The notes: a model not told the origin generated them from the sequence alone. Shown: positions 8,954 to 16,923, counted from the stretch's first letter. The stretch is DNA of 64,000 bases from Clostridium_AD estertheticum_D (GCF_018861295.1 NZ_JAHLDM010000002.1:248001-312000); one strand, 5' to 3'. Made by a program: numbers and translations.

Positions 8954-9487
8954 TTACTTTATTAATCTTTCCATTGTATTCTCCATGCTTTCTACAATAG
9001 CAAATCTACCATTAAATATATTATAGTTATAATGCTCATATAAATCCTTTGCTAATATATTTCCATTATCAAATGTTGTATTTGTTTTCTCTGGAATAAT
9101 TACCTTAAACCCATATTCAAATGCAACTTTACAAGTAGTATCAAAGCAATATTCCGTTTGCATACCTGTAATAATTAATTGTTTTACTCCCTTATTATCT
9201 AAATACTTTTTTAAAATCGTCTCCTTAAAAGCAGAATTATAATTTTTAGTTATTACTTTTTCATTTACATTTGGAGTTATTTCTCCGTATATCTTCCATC
9301 CTTCTGAATTAGGCTCTAATTCATCCCCGACTTTATCATTATGTTGAATATAAATCACCTCTACATTGCCTTCTCTACATGTTTTAACTAATTTTTTTAT
9401 ATTACTTATAACCTCTTTCACTGCAAAAGGTTTTGCTAATACTAATGCATTTTGAAAATCTATAACTAATAGTGCTATTTTTTCCAT
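8954..9487 (-). CDS. Isochorismatase-family cysteine hydrolase
   Basis: A 177-residue protein of the isochorismatase/nicotinamidase superfamily. The catalytic triad elements are visible: Asp in LLVIDFQNAL near the N-terminus, a Lys in the central region (VITKNYNSAF) and Cys in GMQTEYCFDTTCKVA near residue 117. The fold hydrolyses amides such as nicotinamide, N-carbamoyl compounds or isochorismate; the real substrate is unknown. The GGGGGAAATAGAGAA ribosome site is strong. It sits between a methyltransferase gene and an MBL-fold hydrolase gene on the same strand, suggesting a small catabolic or detoxifying unit. Confidence 0.85.
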   Translation of the reverse strand: MEKIALLVIDFQNALVLAKPFAVKEVISNIKKLVKTCREGNVEVIYIQHNDKVGDELEPNSEGWKIYGEITPNVNEKVITKNYNSAFKETILKKYLDNKGVKQLIITGMQTEYCFDTTCKVAFEYGFKVIIPEKTNTTFDNGNILAKDLYEHYNYNIFNGRFAIVESMENTMERLIK

Positions 9488-9600
9488 TTCTCTATTTCCC
9501 CCTGTAAATTTAATTTTAAGCCTGTTATAAAATACGAGTATTATATAACATATTTAAATATTTATTCTACAGATATCTCTATAATCCTCTAAAATATTAT

Positions 9601-10359
9601 TTAAAATACAAAATCCAATTCTTCTCCATTTTGAGGTATAAGCACCTTAGTATTAATATTATTGGTATTACTATAATTACTTAAATCTTTTCTTGATAGT
9701 CTGCAATGGTTCCATGCTTCCATGTGTACAGCAACAACCTTTAAATTTGAATATCTAAGACATAATGCATATATATCTTGAGTTGTCATAGTAATAGGCT
9801 CTCCATGATCAAATTGTGCTCCACCACAATTGCAAACAACAATATCAGGCTTGAATTTATCTATTGAATCTTCAACTTCTTTACACCAGACTGTATCTCC
9901 TGCTATATAAACAGTAGGTTCTCCACAGCAGGTCATAACAAACCCTGATACTGGTGCCATTTCTATAGCAAGTTCATCATGTCCATGCTTTCCATTTGTA
10001 CGATTAAAAACAATATCATTCCAACTAAAAGTAGTATTAATAGGATGCACATCATTAAATCCATAGGATTGTAATTTTGTTTCATCCTCAGCTTGGCAAA
10101 ATACAGGGATGTTTTTAGGAAGTAATTTTGCTGCTACCTCGTCGAAGTGATCTCTATGAGTATGTGTAACAATTATAGCGTCACAATTAGTAATGTTATC
10201 AATATCTATAGGCAATGCAACTAATGGATTATAGTTTTGGTTTGGCACATTTTCAATAGGAACCATAGAGCCTGCCTCACTTAATACAGGGTCTACAAGT
10301 ATTCTTTTATTATTTACTGATACTATTAAGGTGGCATGACGAATTAATTGAATTTTCAA
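9601..10359 (-). CDS. Metallo-beta-lactamase-fold hydrolase (UlaG-like)
   Basis: A 252-residue MBL-fold hydrolase with the metal motif VTHTHRDHFDE near residue 65, an N-terminal strand pair (IQLIRHATLIVSVNNKRILVDPVLS) typical of UlaG-like and YtkL-like enzymes, a later GDT motif (YIAGDTVW) and a His in AVHMEAWNH. The start is a TTG at 10359, because GGAGGG lies 7 nt before it; a TTG at 10374 would place that ribosome site inside the coding region. It is divergent from an Lrp-type regulator gene 110 nt away, which may control it. Substrate unknown. Confidence 0.85.
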   Translation of the reverse strand: MKIQLIRHATLIVSVNNKRILVDPVLSEAGSMVPIENVPNQNYNPLVALPIDIDNITNCDAIIVTHTHRDHFDEVAAKLLPKNIPVFCQAEDETKLQSYGFNDVHPINTTFSWNDIVFNRTNGKHGHDELAIEMAPVSGFVMTCCGEPTVYIAGDTVWCKEVEDSIDKFKPDIVVCNCGGAQFDHGEPITMTTQDIYALCLRYSNLKVVAVHMEAWNHCRLSRKDLSNYSNTNNINTKVLIPQNGEELDFVF

Positions 10360-10468
10360 TGTATATCCCTCCAATTCTTTATGATATACTTATTATATAA
10401 TAGATATTACTTGATTAGATAAATTATAAGAGTCGAAATGATCCCATCATGAAAGGATTTGTGTAATT

Positions 10469-10882
10469 ATGCTTGACCAAACAGACATTCAAATTTTAAG
10501 TCTTCTTACAAAAAATTCACGAATGCAATGGCAAGAAATTGGTGAAGAAGTTCATTTAACTGGACAAGCAGTTAAAAACAGAATAAGCAAAATGGAAAAA
10601 TCAGGTGTTATTAAAGGTTATACTGTAAATATGAATTCTGAAATGCTCGGTAAAAATCTAACCGCTTTTATAACTATTTTTATGAAAACAACTGACCATT
10701 TATCATTTAAAAAATATATAAATAATAATTCATTAGTAACCGAGGCTCACAGAATAAGCGGAGATGGCTGCTATATACTAAAATTAACAGCCTCTACTCA
10801 AGCTGAAATTGTAGACTTCTTAGATGAAATTTTAAAATATGGAAATTATAAATTAAATTTATCGATACAAAATATAAAATAG
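10469..10882 (+). CDS. Lrp/AsnC-family transcriptional regulator
   Basis: A 137-residue protein with an N-terminal winged helix-turn-helix (LDQTDIQILSLLTKNSRMQWQEIGEEVHLTGQAVKNRI) and a C-terminal RAM-like ligand-binding domain starting near residue 65 (HRISGDGCYILKL). Members sense amino acids or related metabolites and often regulate the divergent neighbour. Here that neighbour is the MBL-hydrolase gene and its two companions, which is the main clue to its target. Start ATG with GAAAGGA about 11 nt upstream. Length is slightly short for the family (about 150), but both domains are present. Confidence 0.9.
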   Translation: MLDQTDIQILSLLTKNSRMQWQEIGEEVHLTGQAVKNRISKMEKSGVIKGYTVNMNSEMLGKNLTAFITIFMKTTDHLSFKKYINNNSLVTEAHRISGDGCYILKLTASTQAEIVDFLDEILKYGNYKLNLSIQNIK

Positions 10883-10952
10883 AAATATTGCGACTTATTT
10901 TTATCAAGATATATAACTATATTTCTAATTCATTCACCAAAATATAAACCAA

Positions 10953-11000
10953 AAGATAAGACAAGGGAATGTATTATACATACCTCCCTTGTCTTATCTT
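10953..11000. terminator. Long perfect hairpin after the Lrp gene
   Basis: Arms 10953-10968 and 10985-11000 are a perfect 16-bp inverted repeat, and the 16-nt loop contains a further ATGTA/TACAT pair. Its position 70 nt after the lrp stop suggests an intrinsic terminator. The usual T-rich tail is now separated from the stem because the 450-bp element at 11001-11450 has inserted exactly at the base of the stem. Confidence 0.6.
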
Positions 11001-11450
11001 AGTGAATTCGGAAACCCTTAATGCCCCCGTATATATATCCTGGATTTAGATATACTTAAACCACGTTTTTCTACTACTGGCAAACCTTCAAATCAACAAC
11101 CTGAGATATTTCGTTCTTTTATTTTAATGTCTGAACTCCATTTTAACAGCATTTCAAAGTGGATAGAATTTCTCAAAGCTACCCCACATTTCATCTTATG
11201 CCGTAGGCGTTTCACCCATTAATATACCTGGTGTATGTAGTCATTATGATTTTATCACTAGGTTATGGGACTTGTATTAATAATGGTGAAAGGTCCCTAC
11301 GGGATTAAATTTTCAAAGTTTAACTTTATATCTATTTTAGAAAAATTAGCTTTACAAGTGGCTTACTTTAAATAACTACCACCGTTTTTTCATATAAATA
11401 CATTCTATGAGTTAGCCTTGTTAAATTAGCGATTAGTTTCCGAATTCACT
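11001..11450. mobile_element. 450-bp non-autonomous element with 15-bp TIRs and 7-bp target duplication
   Basis: The ends are a perfect 15-bp inverted repeat, AGTGAATTCGGAAAC at 11001-11015 and its complement at 11436-11450. The flanks carry TTATCTT on both sides (10994-11000 and 11451-11457), a 7-bp direct repeat as left by a transposase. No open frame longer than about 60 codons is present. A short minus-strand stretch (SIHFEMLLKWSSDIKIKERN) could be a transposase remnant, but I cannot name the family. Inside, TTTCACCCATTAATATAC and GTATTAATAATGGTGAAA form an inverted pair, so the element may fold as RNA. It is best called a MITE-like element or a heavily deleted insertion sequence. Confidence 0.65.
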
Positions 11451-11457
11451 TTATCTT

Positions 11458-11915
11458 TATTGAAAATTCACAAAATCCTTTAGCGACTCCTTGTCCCTTG
11501 ACCTTCCGCAGCACATACATAATATTATGACTTTCTGCGGAAGTGACTTGAAATAAGAAGAGCAGAAAAAATTGAAATTCAATTTAGAAATTCTTGTTTT
11601 GTAAATGGAAAATTCACAGAACTCTTTAAACAGCGGGATAGTTAGTCTCTATCCTTTAATCTTCTACAGAGACATACATAGAAGTATAATTAGTCTCCAA
11701 AGTTGCTTTCAATAAGTAGCGAAAGAACATTGAAATTTAAATTATAAATTCTTCTTTTTCCAATATAAAATTCTCGTAAGCCTGCTAGGACGGCAGGCTA
11801 GCGAACCTGAGCCAGGAAGGCGAATGTGAGTACATAACAATTAATAATTGTTATGCGCCCCAGCGAACTACCCAGAGGCTGAGAAATTTATATTTGAAAA
11901 AGATTAGAATTTATT
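11458..11915. repeat. Three tandem degenerate palindromic modules
   Basis: Three modules begin with GAAAATTCAC-like sequence at 11462, 11608 and (as AAAATTCTC) 11767, giving spacings of about 146 and 158 bp. Each ends with an inverted counterpart: GAAATTCAATTTAGAAATTC near 11575, GAAATTTAAATTATAAATTC near 11732 and GAGAAATTT at 11881. Each holds a different inner stem: CTTCCGCAG/CTGCGGAAG in the first, a weaker pairing in the second, and AGCCTGC/GCAGGCT plus CATAACAATTA/TAATTGTTATG in the third. The stretch has no gene and ends about 70 bp before the methyltransferase stop. Function unknown; RNA processing, termination or a dispersed repeat family are possible. Confidence 0.55.
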
Positions 11916-11983
11916 AATTAAATCTCACGTTCCGAGTTCTTATTGTAAGTAACGTCAAGGAGAATTTTAACACTGCTATATCC

Positions 11984-13123
11984 CTAATCTTCCTTCTTTT
12001 TCCTAGGTATTTCTTTTATATATTGATAATAGTAACATAACAATCTTCCATTATACAATTTTCTATTTTTATCGGCTTTCTTTCCAAAATCCTTTTGAAA
12101 ATCACGATTAGCTGTTATAACAAAACAAGACCATTCATTTAAGCTTGAATACATAACACCAAGATCAATATGAAGTCTCTTTACTTCCTCAACCTCGCCC
12201 AATCTTTCTCCATATGGTGGATTTGTTATTATAACTCCATACTTTTGCCTTGAAGCAAACTCTTGCATTGGTATTTTCTGAAATTTTATAAATTCCTTAA
12301 CACCAGCTTTTTCTGCATTATCTATTGCTGTCTTAATTAATCTTCCATCTATATCTGAAGCTAGTATTTCAACTGGATTAGGGTTTATAGTTCGTTTTGC
12401 ACCTACGCGTACTTGCTCCCAAACGTCCTTATCCATACTTGGCCAAGTCTCAGATACAAATTCTCTATTAACCCCTGGTGCCATATTTTTTGCTATAAGC
12501 GCTGCTTCTATTGCGATGGTTCCTGAACCGCAAAGTGGATCAGCAAGTACTCTCGTACTATCCCATTTACTTATTAAAACAAGGGCAGCAGCTAATGTCT
12601 CCTTGAGTGGTGCCTCACCAGCATATTCTCTATACCCTCTCTTATGTAATCCCACACCTGAAGTATCTATTGATAAAGTTACAACATCTCTTAAAACTGA
12701 AACCTCGATCTTATAGACAGGTCCCTCTTCTGTAAACCACTCTTTATCATATTTTTTCTTCATAGATTCTACTACTGCCTTTTTTACTATACTCTGACAA
12801 TCTGGAACACTATGTAGTTGTGATTTTACAGATTTACCTACAATATGCATTTTCCCATCTTCTGGTATTAAATTACCCCATTCAACAGCTTTTGTACCTT
12901 GAAATAATTCCTCAAAAGACAATGCATTAAATTCAGCCATTTTTATAAAAAGTCTTTCTGCAGTTCTTAGCCAAATATTGCATATAGCAATATCCATTTC
13001 ATCTCCTTCAAACATGACTCTTCCATTTTCAACTATTAAATCCTCGTACCCTAGTGCCTTTAGTTCTTTAGCTGTAACTGCTTCTAAACCAAAGGTTGTA
13101 GTGGCTATTAAAGTATATGTCAT
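11984..13123 (-). CDS. THUMP-domain RNA guanine-N2 methyltransferase (RlmL/YpsC-like)
   Basis: A 379-residue protein of COG0116. It has an N-terminal ferredoxin-like/THUMP region (residues 1-155, with TTTFGLEAVTAKELKALGY), then a Rossmann methyltransferase with LADPLCGSGTIAIEAALIA (SAM-binding motif I, near 192-210) and the catalytic motif IITNPPYGERLGE (near 300). NPPY is typical of base-amino methylation. The family methylates 23S rRNA; E. coli RlmL is a larger fusion, while the Bacillus YpsC type has this length. GGGAGAG precedes ATG by 7 nt, and a good promoter lies about 105 nt upstream. Exact target base not determinable. Confidence 0.9.
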   Translation of the reverse strand: MTYTLIATTTFGLEAVTAKELKALGYEDLIVENGRVMFEGDEMDIAICNIWLRTAERLFIKMAEFNALSFEELFQGTKAVEWGNLIPEDGKMHIVGKSVKSQLHSVPDCQSIVKKAVVESMKKKYDKEWFTEEGPVYKIEVSVLRDVVTLSIDTSGVGLHKRGYREYAGEAPLKETLAAALVLISKWDSTRVLADPLCGSGTIAIEAALIAKNMAPGVNREFVSETWPSMDKDVWEQVRVGAKRTINPNPVEILASDIDGRLIKTAIDNAEKAGVKEFIKFQKIPMQEFASRQKYGVIITNPPYGERLGEVEEVKRLHIDLGVMYSSLNEWSCFVITANRDFQKDFGKKADKNRKLYNGRLLCYYYQYIKEIPRKKKED

Positions 13124-13227
13124 ATATTATCTCTCCCATTTCTTCTTTTCCTTAGGAATATTTAAATAAATAGTATACTAAGTTTTTATTTATTTGAAAA
13201 TCCCTTTTAACTTGTATCACTCATATA

Positions 13228-13256
13228 ATAATATCTCTATTTGCTATTATTGTCTA
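13228..13256 (-). promoter_or_regulatory. Sigma-A promoter of the rRNA methyltransferase gene
   Basis: On the minus strand TAGACA (13251-13256) and TATTAT (13228-13233) are separated by exactly 17 nt, each matching 5 of 6 consensus bases. They lie about 105 nt before the ATG at 13123 and just downstream of the uraA terminator. Confidence 0.55.
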
Positions 13257-13281
13257 TAATTTTTAAATTAGGCGTCCTTTT

Positions 13282-13313
13282 GAAAAACAAAAGTGCCAGA
13301 ACTAGTCTGACAC
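13282..13313 (-). terminator. Terminator of uraA
   Basis: On the minus strand GTGTCAGA pairs with TCTGGCAC (8 bp with one G-U) around a short loop and is followed by a T-rich tail with TTTTGTTTTT. It starts 28 nt after the uraA stop and closes the pyrR-uraA unit. Confidence 0.75.
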
Positions 13314-13340
13314 TACATATTATGATTTTTTAAGACTTTA

Positions 13341-14624
13341 TTAATTCTCCCCTGACTTGCTTGTTTGAGGTAAAACTAAATTTAATACTATACCCACTAA
13401 AGTTGCAAGTGCAACACCTGCAATTTGCACCTCTGCACCTGCTAAGTGGAAATTAATGCCACCTCCGCCTACTCCTAAAACTATTATCACTGAAGAGATA
13501 ATAAGATTTCTCTTTTTACTAAAATCAACTTTATCCTCAACAAAAATTCTAAAACCAGATGATGCAATTATTCCAAATAACATTACACTTACTCCACCAA
13601 TTACAGGTAATGGGATATTTCCTATAACTACTGACACAGGTCCTATAAATGATAATACAATTGCAATAATTGCAGCTCCACCAATTACCCAAACACTATA
13701 AACCTTTGTGATTGCCATAACTCCTATGTTCTCACCGTAAGTCGTATTAGGAGGGCCTCCAACAAATCCTGCAAACATTGTAGCAATACCATCTCCAAGT
13801 ATTGATCTATGAAGTCCTGGATCTTTTGTGAAATCTCTGCCGCAAACATTACTTGTAACATACACATGTCCAATATGTTCAGCAAGTGTTACGAAAGCTA
13901 TTGGAGCCATAAGCATAATAGCATTTATGTTAAATGTGGGCAAAACAAAACTTGGCAATCTAATAAATTTTGCTGATGATATTTCCTTTAGAACTTCATG
14001 AGGAATTACACCCAATAATATTGATAGTATATATCCAACTACCATTGCAATTAAAATAGGTACTACCCCGAAAAAGCCCTTGAAATACATAGTACCCACT
14101 ATTGCTACGCCTAAAGTTGTCATTGATATAAATATCCATGTGGCTCTAGCTACACCTTTAAGCCCAGGATCTGTAAATGTTGAATTTAAACCTGACCAAT
14201 TTATTGCGCCACTTGCGAGGCTTAGCCCTATTACAATTACAACAGAAGCTACAACAACTGGTGGTAACATTCTATCTAACCATTTAATACCAATAAGTTT
14301 AATAATTAAAGCCACAATTACATATACAAGCCCTGCAGCAATAATTCCAGATAGCATTGAACTTTGTCCATATGCCTTTGTAGCAACACCCATAGGTCCT
14401 ATAAAAGCAAATGATGAACCTACATATGCCGGAAGCCTAGCTTTTGTACATAATATATATAATAGCGTTCCCACACCACTACAAAATAGCGCAATTGAGG
14501 GACTAAGACCTGTAAGCATTGGTACAAGTATAGTTGCCCCCACCATAGCAAATAAGTGTTGTAAACTTAATGGGATAGTCTTTAAAATAGGTAACTTTTC
14601 ATCAACATCTATAAAATTTTTCAT
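13341..14624 (-). CDS. uraA: Uracil permease (NCS2 family)
   Basis: A 427-residue polytopic membrane protein of the nucleobase-ascorbate (NCS2) family, importing uracil, probably with protons. Family landmarks include QHLFAMVGATILVPMLTGLSPSIALF at the N-terminus, LPAYVGSSFAFIGPM near residue 67, and the FVTLAEHIGHV and PNTTYGENIG motifs in the substrate-binding half, with Glu in both. About 14 membrane spans are predicted by eye. It is directly downstream of pyrR, as in the Bacillus pyr region (pyrP), and a PyrR-type RNA site sits just before its GGGAGG ribosome site, so expression should fall when uridine nucleotides are abundant. Confidence 0.95.
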   Translation of the reverse strand: MKNFIDVDEKLPILKTIPLSLQHLFAMVGATILVPMLTGLSPSIALFCSGVGTLLYILCTKARLPAYVGSSFAFIGPMGVATKAYGQSSMLSGIIAAGLVYVIVALIIKLIGIKWLDRMLPPVVVASVVIVIGLSLASGAINWSGLNSTFTDPGLKGVARATWIFISMTTLGVAIVGTMYFKGFFGVVPILIAMVVGYILSILLGVIPHEVLKEISSAKFIRLPSFVLPTFNINAIMLMAPIAFVTLAEHIGHVYVTSNVCGRDFTKDPGLHRSILGDGIATMFAGFVGGPPNTTYGENIGVMAITKVYSVWVIGGAAIIAIVLSFIGPVSVVIGNIPLPVIGGVSVMLFGIIASSGFRIFVEDKVDFSKKRNLIISSVIIVLGVGGGGINFHLAGAEVQIAGVALATLVGIVLNLVLPQTSKSGEN

Positions 14625-14642
14625 TAGTTAGTTCCTCCCTTT

Positions 14643-14656
14643 AGTCTCGCCGGACT
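14643..14656 (-). promoter_or_regulatory. PyrR-binding RNA loop between pyrR and uraA
   Basis: On the minus strand AGTCCGGCGAGACT matches the PyrR loop consensus ARUCCNGNGAGGYU at 13 of 14 positions and is closed by a TAGTC/GACTA stem. It ends a few nt before the uraA Shine-Dalgarno sequence. UMP-bound PyrR could either promote termination in the intergenic leader or cover the ribosome site; I do not see a strong T-tailed terminator here, so translational control is plausible. Confidence 0.65.
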
Positions 14657-14703
14657 ATATTAAAAGATCAGTCATCACCTGAGGTGCCGCTTGTTTATTT
14701 AAG

Positions 14704-15240
14704 CTACAGTTCGTATATACTCACTGAATCATTTTCATCAGTTTCTAAAAGTTCAACGGAAATCATCTCTTTACTCGAAGTAGGTATATTTTTACCTACA
14801 TAATCTGCTCTTATAGGTAGCTCCCTATGCCCTCTATCTACTAAAACAGCTAATTGTATCATTTGGGGTCTACCATTATCTATTATGGCATCTATTGCAG
14901 CTCTAGCCGTCCTTCCAGTATAAAGTACATCATCTACTAAAATTACTTTCTTCCCTCTTACATCTATGCCCAAATTCACATTATTTAATACTGGCTGGTC
15001 ATCTAAAGTGGTAAGATCGTCTCTATATAATGTAATGTCAACAGAACTTACTGGAACTTTAACTCCCTCAAACTCTTCTATTAAAAAAGCAATTCTTTGT
15101 GCAATTGGTACTCCACGTCTCTTTATTCCAACTAGTATAATGTTTTCTGTACCCTTGTTTTTTTCAGTAATCTCATGTGCAACTCTTGTTAATGTACGAT
15201 TTATAGCTTTTTCATCTAATAACACTGACTTAAATTCCAT
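14704..15240 (-). CDS. pyrR: Bifunctional pyr operon regulator / uracil phosphoribosyltransferase
   Basis: A 178-residue PyrR protein. It binds pyr mRNA in a UMP-dependent way to cause attenuation, and many members also make UMP from uracil and PRPP. The PRPP motif VILVDDVLYTGRTARAAID lies near residues 96-114, preceded by the RNA-binding region with GIKRRGVPIAQRIA. The frame is open to a TTG at 15258, but a GGGGG ribosome site lies inside that extension, 7 nt before the ATG at 15240. Its own leader holds a PyrR loop and a terminator, indicating autoregulation. uraA follows 80 nt later. Confidence 0.96.
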   Translation of the reverse strand: MEFKSVLLDEKAINRTLTRVAHEITEKNKGTENIILVGIKRRGVPIAQRIAFLIEEFEGVKVPVSSVDITLYRDDLTTLDDQPVLNNVNLGIDVRGKKVILVDDVLYTGRTARAAIDAIIDNGRPQMIQLAVLVDRGHRELPIRADYVGKNIPTSSKEMISVELLETDENDSVSIYEL

Positions 15241-15283
15241 AATTTCGCCCCCTATCAAATGTATATTTATACGGAATTAGTAT

Positions 15284-15313
15284 AAAAAAAAGCCCTTACC
15301 AAAAGGTAAAGGC
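15284..15313 (-). terminator. Attenuator terminator in the pyrR leader
   Basis: On the minus strand GCCTTTACC pairs with GGTAAGGGC (9 bp with one G-U) around a TTTT loop, followed by eight T residues. It lies 44 nt before the pyrR ATG and downstream of the PyrR loop at 15355-15368. This is the layout of pyr attenuators, in which PyrR binding favours the terminator over an antiterminator. Confidence 0.8.
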
Positions 15314-15354
15314 ATACTATACTTGTATAATAGTATTACTATCTTTATCCTTAT

Positions 15355-15368
15355 GCTCTCTCTGGAAC
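15355..15368 (-). promoter_or_regulatory. PyrR-binding loop in the pyrR leader
   Basis: On the minus strand GTTCCAGAGAGAGC contains the core UCCAGAGAG of the PyrR loop consensus. The flanks match less well than at the second site (14643-14656). It is about 40 nt upstream of the attenuator terminator. Confidence 0.6.
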
Positions 15369-15392
15369 ATTTAAAGGGATAGATATTATATT

Positions 15393-15445
15393 AAAAAAAC
15401 AATACACATAATATGTGATATTGCACTTCCAATATAATATCACAT
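15393..15445 (-). terminator. Terminator of the lspA-rluD unit
   Basis: On the minus strand ATGTGATATT pairs with AATATCACAT over 10 bp (15413-15422 with 15436-15445), and an overlapping CACAT/ATGTG hairpin sits closer to a run of seven T residues. The stem starts 13 nt after the rluD stop and separates it from the pyrR leader. Confidence 0.65.
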
Positions 15446-15458
15446 GTCATATACTATT

Positions 15459-16370
15459 TCAACTATTTCTTAACTTAGTTATTAACTTTTCAAAATAAGT
15501 TGGGATTGGTGAATCAAATTCCATATATTTATTAGTAGTTGGATGTATAAATCCAAGCCTTTTTGCATGCAGAACCTGACCTTTTAAATTAAACTTCTGC
15601 TTTTTGAACCCATATATCAAGTCACCAACTAAAGGATGCCCTATCTTTGCCATATGTACTCTTATTTGATGAGTTCGCCCTGTTTCTAAATTACATTCTA
15701 CTAACGTATAACCCTCAAATCTTTCAATTACTTTATAATGAGTTACTGCTTTTTTTCCACTCTCAACTATCGCCATTTTTATCCTATCTTTTGAATGTCT
15801 TCCGATAGGCGCATCAACCATGCCTTCATCATCTTTAATAAGACCTTCTACAAGTGCTAAATAACTTCTTGTCATTGAATGATCTTTAAGCTGAGCTGCA
15901 AGAGAGTTATGTGCATTATCATTTTTAGCTACCACTAAGGCCCCAGATGTATCCTTATCGATTCTATGCACTATGCCTGGTCTAAGAACACCATTTATAC
16001 CTGATAGGTCTGTACAATGATTTAAGAGTGCATTAACCAATGTCCCTGAATAATTTCCTGGTGCCGGGTGAACCACCATGTCTTGAGGTTTATTAATCAC
16101 AATTACATCGCTATCTTCATATATAACGTCCAAAGGTATATCTTCTGCTTTTACGTTTAACTCGACAGGATCTGGAATAGATAAATCTATTGTATCGTTT
16201 AATTTTAATTTAAAATTACTTTTTCGACATTTTCCATTAACAGTAGCATTTTCTTTTTCTATTATTCCTTGAATGTATGACCTTGATTTATCCTCAAATT
16301 CATTAGCAATAAATACATCAAGCCTCATACCAACCGAGTTTTCTTCAACTTTAAAATCATAATTTTCCAT
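15459..16370 (-). CDS. rluD: RluA-family 23S rRNA pseudouridine synthase (RluD-like)
   Basis: A 303-residue protein with an N-terminal S4 RNA-binding domain (MRLDVFIANEFEDKSRSYIQGIIEKENATVNG, residues 14-46) followed by the RluA catalytic domain. The catalytic Asp is in HRIDKDTSGALVVAKN near residue 140, and the conserved GRTHQIRVHMAKIGHPLVGD follows near 240. RluD isomerises uridines of helix 69 in 23S rRNA, although Bacillus-type paralogues (YlyB) have less certain targets. The ATG directly follows the lspA stop, so the two are translationally coupled, as in Bacillus lspA-ylyB. Confidence 0.93.
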   Translation of the reverse strand: MENYDFKVEENSVGMRLDVFIANEFEDKSRSYIQGIIEKENATVNGKCRKSNFKLKLNDTIDLSIPDPVELNVKAEDIPLDVIYEDSDVIVINKPQDMVVHPAPGNYSGTLVNALLNHCTDLSGINGVLRPGIVHRIDKDTSGALVVAKNDNAHNSLAAQLKDHSMTRSYLALVEGLIKDDEGMVDAPIGRHSKDRIKMAIVESGKKAVTHYKVIERFEGYTLVECNLETGRTHQIRVHMAKIGHPLVGDLIYGFKKQKFNLKGQVLHAKRLGFIHPTTNKYMEFDSPIPTYFEKLITKLRNS

Positions 16371-16817
16371 CTATACCTCTTCCTTTACTATTGAAATTGC
16401 CAAAACCAATGTTCCTACAACGACTAACGTATCTGCTACGTTAAATGTTGGAAAAGAGTAAACCTCTTTATAATGAATTAAAATAAAATCTACTACATAC
16501 TTATAAAATATTCTATCATATAAATTTCCAAGTGCTCCACTTATAATGAGCGCAAAACTTATTCTAAGAAATTTTGATTTTGGCTTATACTTAATAATAT
16601 AATATATCATGCCCGATATAACAAGTAATGTAACTAATGCAAGCAATATTAATTTGTTCTGAAGTATTCCAAAAGCAGCTCCCCTATTCTCTAAATATTC
16701 CAATTTAAAGAAATCTTTAATTAATATAACTCCATTATTATCTTTCAATGCAGTGAGTGCCCAAACCTTAGTTAATCTGTCCAACGCCAGGCCTAAAAAA
16801 ATAATTAAAACTTCCAT
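16371..16817 (-). CDS. lspA: Lipoprotein signal peptidase (signal peptidase II)
   Basis: A 148-residue membrane aspartyl protease that removes signal peptides from diacylglyceryl-modified prolipoproteins. The two catalytic aspartates are in GALGNLYDRIFY (near residue 100) and FNVADTLVVVG (near 125); the EYLENRGAAFGIL motif lies near 55. Four membrane helices fit the family. A GGGGGAAGGGT ribosome site precedes ATG. The gene abuts rluD with no intergenic space. Confidence 0.96.
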   Translation of the reverse strand: MEVLIIFLGLALDRLTKVWALTALKDNNGVILIKDFFKLEYLENRGAAFGILQNKLILLALVTLLVISGMIYYIIKYKPKSKFLRISFALIISGALGNLYDRIFYKYVVDFILIHYKEVYSFPTFNVADTLVVVGTLVLAISIVKEEV

Positions 16818-16844
16818 ACCCTTCCCCCTAATAATACAAAAGAA

Positions 16845-16895
16845 AGTATATATTGCTCTAAATTTATTCTTTTAAAATTATAAGCAATACATACT
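16845..16895. repeat. 12-bp inverted repeat (AGTATATATTGC family)
   Basis: AGTATATATTGC at 16845-16856 faces GCAATACATACT at 16884-16895, with one G-U pair in RNA. It sits between the zinc-finger gene and lspA. On the minus strand it is followed by a T-rich run (TTCTTTTGTATT), so it may terminate the zinc-finger gene's transcript. The same 12-mer ends bound the large palindrome at 35250-35430, suggesting a repeat family. Confidence 0.55.
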
Positions 16896-16923
16896 CTTTT
16901 ATTTTTTCTAATTAGATATACTG

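Noticed and set aside
11001..11450. Group II intron or IS605-type element
   Set aside because: No domain V-like hairpin, reverse transcriptase, TnpA or TnpB frame is visible, and perfect TIRs with a target duplication fit a DDE-type element better.
14080..14631. 183-codon open frame on the plus strand
   Set aside because: It lies fully antisense to uraA, a clear membrane permease gene, has no ribosome site and is a codon-bias shadow.
14671..14697. Sequence AGGTGCCGC plus TTGTTT shared with 38726-38750
   Set aside because: The two sites share short blocks but with different spacing, and one overlaps the end of a coding region; it may be chance, so no repeat family is claimed.
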